In this document: in pieces, positions 19,601 through 25,860 of the stretch
How the letters are laid out: each line of letters starts with the position of its first letter
Position numbering within the stretch: position 1 is the stretch's first letter
NCBI GenBank assembly: GCA_965204915.1
Contig: OZ242023.1
Span: 1,612,001-1,676,000 of the forward strand
Length of the DNA stretch: 64,000 nt
Direction: 5' to 3'
Origin: HK1 sp965204915
GTDB lineage: Bacteria; Pseudomonadota; Gammaproteobacteria; HK1
Translations under genes and position numbers: made by a program
The notes under the pieces: model-generated
Database searches by the model: none
What the model was told of the DNA's origin: nothing
Seen by the model: only the letters and a program-made list of their open reading frames with translations

Positions 19601-20497
19601 ACGCTCGCCGAGCCCTCGCCGGATGCCCTGCTGGCGCTGCACCCCGCTCCCGGTGTCGCTCCCGGCTCCGTGCCGCTCGCCGGCCGCGCGATCGCGCTGC
19701 GGGCCGGGGCGTCGGCGCACGTCGAGCGCGGCCTCTCGCGGGCGGTGGAGGAGCACCGGACGGCGCGGCGCGCGGAGCTGCCCGAACGGCGCCGCCGGGT
19801 GAACGTCGGCTTCGATCTCCGGGCGGCGGCGCTCGCGAAACGTCGTTCGGCGCTGGCCCGAGCGGCGGCGGACCCGGCGGCCGACGAGGACGTCGCCGCG
19901 CTCAAGCGCGAGCAGGCGTCACTCTCCGGCGATCGCGACCGCGCCCTCCGGGCGCTGGACGCCGCCGCGGATCGGATCGTGGCCGCCCCGCCCCGCTTTC
20001 TCGCCCATGCCCTCGCCCTCCCGCCGTTTCCGGGCAGCGACGTCGAGCGGATGGACGAGCGCGTCGAGGCGGTGGCGGTGCGGATCGCCGCGCAGGCCGA
20101 GGCGGATCGGGGGGCCGAGGTGCAGGACGTCTCCACCCCGGAGAAGGCGCGCGCGGCCGGGCTCCCGGACTGGCCGGGGTTCGACCTGCTCAGCCGCCAT
20201 CCGAACGGTGAGGTGCGCAGCATCGAGGTCAAGGGACGCGCCGGGCGGGCCGCGGTGCGAATGGAGCTGAACGAATGGAAGCAGGCGTGCAACCTGGGCG
20301 GGCGCTACTGGCTGTACGCGGTGTTCGACTGCGCGACCCCGGCCCCGCAGCTCTATCGGGTGCGGGACCCGTTCCGGAACCTGCTGGCGACGGAGCACGC
20401 CGCCGCCGCGTTCACCCTCACCGCCGGGAGCATCGTCCGCGCCGCGGAGCCGGAGACCCCTTCCCCCGGGACACCTCCCTCCGGGAGGGCGCCCTGA
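16694..20497 (+). CDS. XRE-helicase-DUF3883 defence protein
   Basis: A 1267-residue SNF2/superfamily 2 helicase with an unusual front end. Residues 12-65 form an XRE helix-turn-helix (RMGLTQADFAERMAVTPLTV). The helicase follows: Q-like region PLPHQRIAVYERMLKQ, Walker A ADDAGAGKTI near 152-161, DEAH box LVVFDEAHKLS near 255, LLTATPHMGKE, and motif VI region RMGRIHRYGQKHDVRVVNL. The C-terminus holds a DUF3883 domain (RSIEVKGRAG, then LYAVFDCATP). Such helicases accompany DUF1156 methylases and DUF499 ATPases in predicted anti-phage loci, and both occur 13 kb downstream here. The GTG start is the first before the XRE domain. The last 22 codons are duplicated twice elsewhere in the window. Confidence 0.88.
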   Translation: MRAVDGSRPLHGLAERVRDARSRMGLTQADFAERMAVTPLTVHRWETGQSRPRALALDRLRALEEAIASRGADARAVGPSGGPAPPSVSVPLDFAGDPAAVLLVAEAHRLAHGHQFNTAFASETARIDPLPHQRIAVYERMLKQEPLRFLLADDAGAGKTIMTGLYMREMLFRRRIRRVLIVTPAGLVGNWERELRTLFRLQCRIVSGADVRAGANPFSGPGGDQVVVSLDTLANERAFAALRAPEVAPYDLVVFDEAHKLSASRAGSRVTTTRRYRLAEALAGAAPSRGGSGPAASGDATGGDPFAGLSWAARHLLLLTATPHMGKESPWFHLWRLLDHHAFGTPEALRRYPPGERQRHFIRRTKEEMVDLEGSPLYRQRECSTFSFDLSGGEDGEHALYLHTTTYLREHYGRALRNRPAVQLAMSVFQRRLASSTSALLRSFERRIEKIERDAADWRSGRLDAALLRRRQQALSERYREDFFEAHGADDDAREGGPERGGEPGERNEDFEDAVLGAVTAVGIEELRAEAEALRGLRDRARALVAAGDESKFEKLREVLEDPLYAREKWLVFSEHRDTVDFLVRRIEGLGHAGQVAVIHGGMAWPEREAAVERFRQPDGARFLVATDAAGEGINLQFCRLMVNYDVPWNPARLEQRMGRIHRYGQKHDVRVVNLVAGGTHEGRVLKVLLEKLENVRSELSSDKVFDVIGRLLENVSLREYMTAALDLGREREREQGVLEDVERAVTESAVRRLAEAEASVYGPTGEVAPRVDGMRRELDRERYLHLLPAYVRLFVESAARKLGIGLQGDLDGVFSLVPATTGALDPLLPALEGYPPEVRRRLRIRRPDAGEACIWLHPGEPVFDALCRRVIDRFSHDARRGAIFIDPRASEPALWHLAATSVEDDASGATPLPGEPPGPAPTFTASSRAAAGGLPGGPTEAAGPAHPAFRRSLESRLIAVRQGGAAEETLAEPSPDALLALHPAPGVAPGSVPLAGRAIALRAGASAHVERGLSRAVEEHRTARRAELPERRRRVNVGFDLRAAALAKRRSALARAAADPAADEDVAALKREQASLSGDRDRALRALDAAADRIVAAPPRFLAHALALPPFPGSDVERMDERVEAVAVRIAAQAEADRGAEVQDVSTPEKARAAGLPDWPGFDLLSRHPNGEVRSIEVKGRAGRAAVRMELNEWKQACNLGGRYWLYAVFDCATPAPQLYRVRDPFRNLLATEHAAAAFTLTAGSIVRAAEPETPSPGTPPSGRAP

Positions 20498-20559
20498 TGG
20501 CGCACTTCCGTTACCCTGCCGCACGGATACCTGCACCGGAGACGGCCCGATGAGCGGCG
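20426..20559 (+). repeat. Cassette-joint repeat, copy A (native helicase end)
   Basis: This stretch covers the last codons of the helicase gene (reading IVRAAEPETPSPGTPP), its TGA and about 60 bases beyond, ending in gacggcccgatgagcggcg. Two further copies with high identity lie at 22841-22999 and 33461-33565. Copy A is in its coding context, so it is probably the source of the others or marks the original operon joint. The ATG after the stop (20496) opens a short reading MAHFRYPAARIPAPE that is shared with copy B. Confidence 0.85.
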
Positions 20560-20759
20560 GGCGGCCGGAAGCGATGGGTGCGCATGACGGTCCCGTCCGC
20601 CAGTCGGGGGTAGAGGTCCGGGCAGTCCGGGTTGGTCGATATGAGGCGTGGAACGAAGCCTGGTCCGGATGCCGTCGCCTCCAACGGCAACCGGCTGTCC
20701 AATGAGTTACGATTGACGGCAGACCGGTCAGCGACGACACAGTTTGCGGGAGGTGCTCC
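20560..20759. other. Joint region after copy A, no gene
   Basis: Two hundred bases between the helicase end repeat and the AAA ATPase. A 51-codon plus-strand reading (20550-20705) starts with the same ATG-AGC-GGC as the AbiJ-like gene at copy B but then diverges, and it looks like a leftover start without a gene. The ribosome binding site gggaggtg for the next gene is at the right end. Confidence 0.5.
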
Positions 20760-21872
20760 TTGTATTCGTCAATCCACATTCGAGGCTATCGCGGGCTTGA
20801 CTCGTTCAGGATGCGAGGTCTCGGCCGCGTCAACCTTCTGGTCGGGACGAACAACTGTGGAAAGACCTCGATTCTGGAATGCATCGAGCTGCTTCGTTCG
20901 ACAGGCCATCCGAACGTTTTGTCTTCCATCCTCCGGCGGCGCGGAGAGTGGGGTGATGCCAAGGACAGGGATTCCGAGCCGCTCCTTGACATCAAACGTC
21001 TGTTTTCGGGGTATGACTTGCAGGGAGAAGTCGTAATCGAAGGGGGTCGTGACCGTACCGGCAATCTGTCCGATTGGAACAGGAAGGTCGCGATGCATGT
21101 CGGAGATCCCCGCGAATCGGAATCCGGAGAACCGGATCCATTTGGCGAGGATGGATACCTCACCCTCGCCGTCGAATGGTCGGATCGCGGAGACGACTCC
21201 GATACGAGGGCTGTCAAAATAGGTATCACGTCCGACGGACATCTGTCCTCGCCCGCACTCCGGCGATTCCTGCCCACGCGAAACAGTCCACTCGCCCAAG
21301 TCGTTCAGTTCATCAGAACCAGCGGCATGACCGCGCCGGACGTCGTTCGGCTGTTCGATGATGTCGTTCTCACGGAGAACGAAGAACACGTGACGCAGGC
21401 GCTTCGTATCATAGAACCGGCGGTTGAACGCATCGCCTCGGTTGTCATCGATCGAGGCCGATATTTTCGAGAGACACCGGGTGGTGTATTCATCAAGCTG
21501 CGCAAAGCCGAGAGCCGCATTCCGATCGGAAGCATGGGAGACGGCATGTGGAGAATGCTCGGATTGGCGCTCGCCCTTGCGAACGTAAAAGGGGGGGTAC
21601 TGCTCGTCGACGAAATCGATACCGGCCTCCATTATTCCGTCATGGCGGACATGTGGCGGATGGTCAGTAAACGGGCCGCCGCCCTGAAGGTTCAGGTATT
21701 CGCCACCACACACAGCAGGGACTGTTATGAGAGTCTGGCGGCGATCGTGAAACCCGACCAGCCGTCGCCGGAAATCACCATTCAGCGGATTGATCCCAGC
21801 CGAGGACAAGCGGTCAGGTTCAGTGACGCAGCCATCGTCGCCGCTGCCGAGCGGGGCCTGGAGGTCAGGTAG
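20760..21872 (+). CDS. AAA15/OLD-like ATPase, first gene of a PARIS-like pair
   Basis: A 370-residue SMC/OLD-type AAA ATPase. Walker A is LLVGTNNCGKTSILE (residues 27-40), the signature region is around MGDGMWRMLGLALAL, and Walker B is GGVLLVDEIDTGLHY. The shape (ABC-like ATPase with an insert between Walker A and signature, D-loop, then ATTHSRDCYESL) is that of the AAA15/AAA21 group. Its stop codon touches the ATG of a DUF3226 gene with no gap, so the two are coupled. An ATPase followed by a TOPRIM-like protein is the layout of the PARIS anti-phage system and of split OLD nucleases. A TTG start with gggaggtg upstream is used. Confidence 0.87.
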   Translation: MYSSIHIRGYRGLDSFRMRGLGRVNLLVGTNNCGKTSILECIELLRSTGHPNVLSSILRRRGEWGDAKDRDSEPLLDIKRLFSGYDLQGEVVIEGGRDRTGNLSDWNRKVAMHVGDPRESESGEPDPFGEDGYLTLAVEWSDRGDDSDTRAVKIGITSDGHLSSPALRRFLPTRNSPLAQVVQFIRTSGMTAPDVVRLFDDVVLTENEEHVTQALRIIEPAVERIASVVIDRGRYFRETPGGVFIKLRKAESRIPIGSMGDGMWRMLGLALALANVKGGVLLVDEIDTGLHYSVMADMWRMVSKRAAALKVQVFATTHSRDCYESLAAIVKPDQPSPEITIQRIDPSRGQAVRFSDAAIVAAAERGLEVR

Positions 21873-22529
21873 ATGCCTTCGATCTCTCCCCGAAAGCTTC
21901 TCGTGGAAGGCGATACGGACAGGCGCGTCATTCCGTTTCTCATGGAGGCCAACGGCATCGAGTGGGAGAGCTCCGGCCGACCGGTCGTCTGTATCGAGCC
22001 GTACAACGGTGTGGAAGAACTGCTGAAGCCGGGAGTGGTGGAAGCCGAATTGCGGGCTTCGGGGCTCGAAGCCTTGGGCGTCATGGTCGATGCGAACGGT
22101 AACGCCTCCGATCGGTGGAATCGGATCAAGGTACTCTGCGACGACCAATTCGAGGATTTGCCGGAGCAGATCCCGCAAAATGGACTGGAGACCATTCACC
22201 TTGAAACCGGCACGCGTTTCGGAGTCTGGATCATGCCCGACAACCGGTTTTCCGGGATGCTGGAGGACTTCCTGATCCGGCTGATCCCGGAGAGCTCCCG
22301 CTCCCGGGGTTTGTACGAGCTGGCCGAACAATGCGTCGCCGAAGCCGCGCGAAGCGGTGCTCCATTCAAGGATGTCCACAAGGCGAAAGCAGAAATTCAC
22401 ACTTGGCTCGCATGGCAGGACGAGCCGGGCAGACAATTGCACCAGGCCGTGCACCATCGGGTACTGGACCCCGAAAGACCTGAGTCGCAACCGTTCGTCC
22501 ACTGGTTCAGACATCTCTTCGATGTGTAG
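21873..22529 (+). CDS. DUF3226 (TOPRIM-like) protein, second gene of the pair
   Basis: A 218-residue protein with DUF3226/TOPRIM features: RKLLVEGDTDRRVIPFL at the N-terminus with the conserved Glu, then LGVMVDANGNASDRW where family members usually have an Asp-x-Asp (here Asp-Ala-Asn), and FGVWIMPDNRFSGMLEDFL. TOPRIM folds bind Mg2+ and act as nucleases in OLD and PARIS (AriB) effectors. The change of the second acidic residue to Asn may weaken metal binding or be normal for a subgroup. Its start directly abuts the ATPase stop. I infer an effector role in anti-phage defence; no function has been shown for this exact pair as far as I can tell. Confidence 0.82.
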   Translation: MPSISPRKLLVEGDTDRRVIPFLMEANGIEWESSGRPVVCIEPYNGVEELLKPGVVEAELRASGLEALGVMVDANGNASDRWNRIKVLCDDQFEDLPEQIPQNGLETIHLETGTRFGVWIMPDNRFSGMLEDFLIRLIPESSRSRGLYELAEQCVAEAARSGAPFKDVHKAKAEIHTWLAWQDEPGRQLHQAVHHRVLDPERPESQPFVHWFRHLFDV

Positions 22530-22840
22530 ATCACCGATACATCGAGGTCGGCGGGGACGCAAGCCGGGAGACCCCGGTAGTGGGAAGAGGTCTGCCATCC
22601 ATGCTGCCCTGTGGGTGCTCCTGGGTGCGCGGGCGTCCCGCCCGCATTCTCATTTCCGGGGGCTTCGCCCCGTGCGGGCGGGACGCCCGCGTCGGCAGAC
22701 GCGCCGTTCCCAGGAGCGCTCGTGGCGGCTCCGAACCGTCCCGATGCCGGCGGAAGAGGCCGTCCCCGTGGGGTACGAGGCACCTTTACTCCTGCCATCA
22801 CCCGGACATATCAAAGAGTTGCGGACAACACACACGATTC
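22530..22840. other. Gene-free cassette joint
   Basis: Between the DUF3226 gene and joint repeat copy B there is no convincing coding sequence. The stretch holds the long inverted repeat at 22617-22717 and otherwise short GC-rich sequence. It looks like a joint between two cassettes and could also terminate transcription of the ATPase-DUF3226 pair. Confidence 0.6.
22617..22717. repeat. Long inverted repeat (hairpin element)
   Basis: An 18-base perfect inverted repeat (gcgggcgtcccgcccgca at 22629-22646 and its complement at 22673-22690) encloses a 26-base loop that can itself pair (ggggcttcgcccc). Outer bases also pair: gctcctggg at the left end and cccaggagc at the right, ending at 22717. 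The overall shape is a REP-like or transposon-derived palindrome. The core gcgggcgtcccgcccgc recurs at about 53,660, so it is a dispersed genomic element. It could act as a terminator after the DUF3226 gene. Confidence 0.75.
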
Positions 22841-22999
22841 CCCGAGGGAGCATCGCCGGTGAGTGACCCGCATCGTCCGGGCCGCGGAGCCGGAGCCTGC
22901 TTCCCCCGTGACCCCTTCCTCCGGGAGGGCGCCCTGATGGCGCACTTCCGTTACCCTGCCGCACGGATACCCGCACCGGAGACGACCCGATGAGCGGCG
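22841..22999 (+). repeat. Cassette-joint repeat, copy B
   Basis: A copy of the helicase C-terminal codons and downstream flank. Translated in the helicase frame it reads RIVRAAEPEPASPVTPSSGR and ends in a TGA, although no helicase precedes it. The sequence after the stop (atggcgcacttccgttacc) is nearly identical to copy A through atgagcggcg, which here becomes the start of the AbiJ-like gene. Upstream it shares cgagggagcatcgccggtga with copy C but not with copy A. Confidence 0.85.
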
Positions 23000-23862
23000 A
23001 AAATGCTCTCGATCCACGGAACCTGACGTTCTCGCAGGCGTATGGATACGAGGAGCTTCCGCAGCCGCTGAAGCTCGGGGAGATATCCGACCGGGCTCGC
23101 ACAAAGCTCTGGAATATATTATTCGAATTTGTGCAATCGCAAGAATTTTATGAAGATTATGAAGAATCTGTAGGTGGAGTCTGGGGTAATATTTTATATT
23201 TTCTTCATCTCGAACATTATGGATATGCTCTAGATGAACTAGATGATTCTATGGATGATTTCATGAGATACAAATCGCGTTTCATGCACGGTCAATTCAA
23301 CGAACTGTTCGACCTGCTGTTGGCGATCATGCGCCATTCAGAGTGTCCGCAGGGGTTCATACGGGCGGTTGCGGACGTGTTCAAAGAATTCCGGCTGGCG
23401 TATGTCGTGGACGTTGGACCTCCGCCCACCATCTATCCGGCGGCGACCAAGGAAGAAGGGGAAGCCATCTTGGAAGCGACTGCCGAGCTCGGCAGTGCGG
23501 GGCTGTCGGGCGCGGTGAATCACCTGCGGAAGGCGGCGGACTGTATCAACCAAGACGACCCTCCGGGCGCGGTGCGGGAGAGCATCCATGCCGTCGAATC
23601 GACGGCTCGCTCCCTCGACCCGAAGGCAAACACCCTCAAGCCGGCTTTGAGGTCGCTGGAGGCGGCCGGCGGCCTCCACCCGGCCCTGAAACGGGCGTTC
23701 TCCAACCTGTACGGCTTCGCCTCCGACGAGCAGGGTATCCGGCACGCGCTGATCGACAGTCCGCAAGCCAACGTCGGCCAGGACGAGGCGGTGTTCATGC
23801 TCGGCGCCTGCGCGTCGTTCAGCAGCTACCTCGCGCGAAAGCACCGTCGTTCGGCGTCCTGA
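22990..23862 (+). CDS. AbiJ N-terminal domain / HEPN-like abortive infection protein
   Basis: A 290-residue protein. The N-terminal segment LTFSQAYGYEELPQPLKLGE followed by LWNILFEFV matches the AbiJ N-terminal domain 4 group (FSxRYG then LWN). The C-terminal part (AVRESIHAVESTARSL, then LKRAFSNLYGFASDEQGIRH) resembles the HEPN-like region of the same proteins, although a full Arg-x4-6-His ribonuclease motif is not evident. AbiJ-type proteins are abortive infection factors. The segment 23105-23290 is strikingly AT-rich while the rest is GC-rich, so the gene is a mosaic. Its start codon lies inside joint repeat copy B. Confidence 0.78.
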   Translation: MSGENALDPRNLTFSQAYGYEELPQPLKLGEISDRARTKLWNILFEFVQSQEFYEDYEESVGGVWGNILYFLHLEHYGYALDELDDSMDDFMRYKSRFMHGQFNELFDLLLAIMRHSECPQGFIRAVADVFKEFRLAYVVDVGPPPTIYPAATKEEGEAILEATAELGSAGLSGAVNHLRKAADCINQDDPPGAVRESIHAVESTARSLDPKANTLKPALRSLEAAGGLHPALKRAFSNLYGFASDEQGIRHALIDSPQANVGQDEAVFMLGACASFSSYLARKHRRSAS

Positions 23863-23961
23863 TCGCGCCTTGGTTGGCCCACGATGATGATCGACGTTCC
23901 GATCCTCCCGATGGCTTCTGCCCAAGTGGGCAAGGAACGGCCGCCGGTGCATGACGTCGCG

Positions 23962-24095
23962 GGCGGAGATACCGATGACGGAGCGGCTGCGTGACGGCGA
24001 GCGACCATGGGGCCGCACCCTGGTCGTGCTGCCCGGTACCGAACCCCGGTCCCGTCCTGACGTGTTGTTGGCCGCCTCGCGCACGTAACGACGCA
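23962..24095 (+). pseudogene. Fragment of the nuclease gene found intact at 28884
   Basis: About 134 bases match 29030-29160 closely (ccgatgacggagcggctgcg, then atggggccgcacc and gtcgtgctgcccggtaccga). The intact version encodes the segment MTERLRDGMRSALNGGELPW of the 224-residue protein. Here about 24 bases in the middle are missing and the reading stops soon after, so this is a broken paralogue fragment. It sits immediately before the ATPase-nuclease gene and marks an old recombination joint. Confidence 0.75.
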
Positions 24096-24117
24096 CAACA
24101 GGTGCCATAATCGGCCC

Positions 24118-25755
24118 ATGCGCTTCTTCAACACCGAAGGGCCGGTGCGCCCGAACAAGCACTATGCGATCCGGCCGTTGGACCGCGTGAACATCGGCGA
24201 ATTCCTGGCCCTGATTCGGGCGGAACGCTACTTCGTGCTGCACGCGCCGCGCCAGACCGGCAAGACCTCCGCGCTTATCGCGCTCCGCGACCTGCTCAAC
24301 AGCGGCGAGGCCGGCGATTTCCGTTGCGTGGACGTGAACGTCGAGGTCGGCCAGGTGGCGCGCGACGACACGGCGCGCGGCATCCGCGCCATTCTGGGCA
24401 GCCTGGCCGACAGCGCGATGCTGCTGGGCGACGACTACCCCGAGGAAGTCTGGCCGGACATCCTGGCGAAGGTGGGGCCTGACGACGCCCTCAAGGGGTT
24501 GCTCACCCGCTGGTGTGTGGCGAACCCGGTGCCGCTGGTGCTGCTGGTGGACGAGATCGACTCCCTGGTCGGCGACACCCTGCTCTCGGTGCTGCGCCAG
24601 CTCCGCGCCGGCTACCAGAGGCGTCCCGAAGCCTTCCCGCAGAGCGTGGTGCTGTGCGGGGTGCGCGACATCCGCGACTACCGCATCCGGTCGAGCACCG
24701 GCGAGGTCATCGCCGGCGGCAGTCCCTTCAACGTCGCGGCGAAGTCGCTTCGCATGGGCGACTTCACCGAAGCGGAGACGCGGGCGCTGATGGCGCAGCA
24801 CACCGAGGAGACCGGGCAGCGTTTCTCGGAGGCGGCGGTGGAGGCGGTGTGGACGCAGACCCGCGGCCAGCCGTGGCTGGTGAACGCGCTGTGCGCGGGG
24901 GCGTGCTTCGACAACAAGGCGGGGCGGGACCGCTCGCGCGCCATCGAGGTGGACGACATCTACGCGGCCCGCGAAGAGCTCATCCTGTCGCGGCGCACGC
25001 ACCTGGACCAGTTGGCGCACAAGCTGGAAGAAGCGCGGGTACGGCGGGTGGTCGAGCCCCTCCTGAGCGGCGGGGAGGTGCAGCACGACGGCCGCGACCT
25101 GGAGTACGTCCGCGACCTGGGGTTGCTGGCGCCGGACTCGCCGCCGCGCATCGCGAACCCGATCTACCGGGAGGTGGTGCCGCGCGAGCTGGGCTACGTG
25201 TTGCAGGACAGCCTGGACATCCGGGTGGCGTGGTACGTGGACGACGACGGCGGCTTGAACATGACGAAGCTGCTCACGGCATTCCGCACCTTCTTCGGGG
25301 AGCACGCGGAGCACTGGCTCGGCCATCTGGGGGCGTACCGGGAGGCCGCCCCGCAGCTCATCTTGCAGTCGTACCTGCAACGGGTGGTGAACGGGGGCGG
25401 ACGCATCGAGCGGGAGTACGGGTTGGGGCGGGGGCGGACGGACCTGCTGGTGCTGTGGCCGCGGGAGGCGGGTCAGCCCTCGGACCTGTGGGAGCGTTTC
25501 GTGGTGGAGTGCAAGGTGTTGCGGGACTCGGACCGCAAGAGTCTCGCGTGGACGGTGGAGAAGGGCGTGGAGCAGACGTTGGAGTACATGGCGCAGTGCG
25601 GTGCGGAGGAAGGGCATCTGGTGGTGATGGACCGCCGTAGCGAGGAGCGCCGGGGTGGCGGGAGCGCGACGGAGCCCCGAGACGGCGTTGGCGAAGCGGA
25701 TGGAGGCGGTCGCCGGCGGGACGGGCGGCGCGGCGTAGTCATCTGGATGCTGTAA
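24118..25755 (+). CDS. AAA ATPase with C-terminal PD-(D/E)XK nuclease-like domain
   Basis: A 545-residue protein. It begins MRFFNTEGPVRPNKHYAI, has Walker A HAPRQTGKTSALIAL (42-56) and Walker B PLVLLVDEIDSLVGD near 142, typical of the AAA-like/AAA-ATPase_like families. After a winged-helix-like middle part, residues 430-500 hold EREYGLGRGRTDLLVLWP and VVECKVLRD followed by GVEQTLEYMAQCGAEEGHL. The Glu, Asp and Glu-x-Lys spacing fits a PD-(D/E)XK nuclease. The last 35 residues are low-complexity Gly/Arg/Asp. It precedes the methylase and nuclease genes in the same direction and probably belongs to the same defence cassette. Confidence 0.82.
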   Translation: MRFFNTEGPVRPNKHYAIRPLDRVNIGEFLALIRAERYFVLHAPRQTGKTSALIALRDLLNSGEAGDFRCVDVNVEVGQVARDDTARGIRAILGSLADSAMLLGDDYPEEVWPDILAKVGPDDALKGLLTRWCVANPVPLVLLVDEIDSLVGDTLLSVLRQLRAGYQRRPEAFPQSVVLCGVRDIRDYRIRSSTGEVIAGGSPFNVAAKSLRMGDFTEAETRALMAQHTEETGQRFSEAAVEAVWTQTRGQPWLVNALCAGACFDNKAGRDRSRAIEVDDIYAAREELILSRRTHLDQLAHKLEEARVRRVVEPLLSGGEVQHDGRDLEYVRDLGLLAPDSPPRIANPIYREVVPRELGYVLQDSLDIRVAWYVDDDGGLNMTKLLTAFRTFFGEHAEHWLGHLGAYREAAPQLILQSYLQRVVNGGGRIEREYGLGRGRTDLLVLWPREAGQPSDLWERFVVECKVLRDSDRKSLAWTVEKGVEQTLEYMAQCGAEEGHLVVMDRRSEERRGGGSATEPRDGVGEADGGGRRRDGRRGVVIWML

Positions 25756-25756
25756 G

Positions 25757-25830
25757 GCTTGGCCGACAGACATGCCGAGGCGAAGGCACGGCGTCTGCCC
25801 ATTGGCTCGGGGGTGGTGGAGAATCTCCGA
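25757..25830 (+). pseudogene. Possible transposase C-terminal relic
   Basis: Immediately after the ATPase-nuclease stop, in frame with the methylase, the DNA reads ADRHAEAKARRLPIGSGVVE. The LPIGSGVVE string is a hallmark of ISKra4-type transposases, where it is normally followed by AACK. Here the match stops and unrelated sequence leads to the methylase ATG. It is too short to be certain but fits an insertion scar at a cassette joint. Confidence 0.4.
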
Positions 25831-25860
25831 GTCATGCCCGCGTCCCGGGAGTCGGCATTG

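Noticed and set aside
16352..19756. A 1134-codon minus-strand reading opposite the helicase.
   Set aside because: It is antisense to conserved helicase motifs and is a by-product of high GC content.
20550..20705. A 51-codon reading after joint copy A starting like the AbiJ-like gene.
   Set aside because: Only the first three codons are shared with the gene at copy B; the rest has no family and ends before the next gene's ribosome site.
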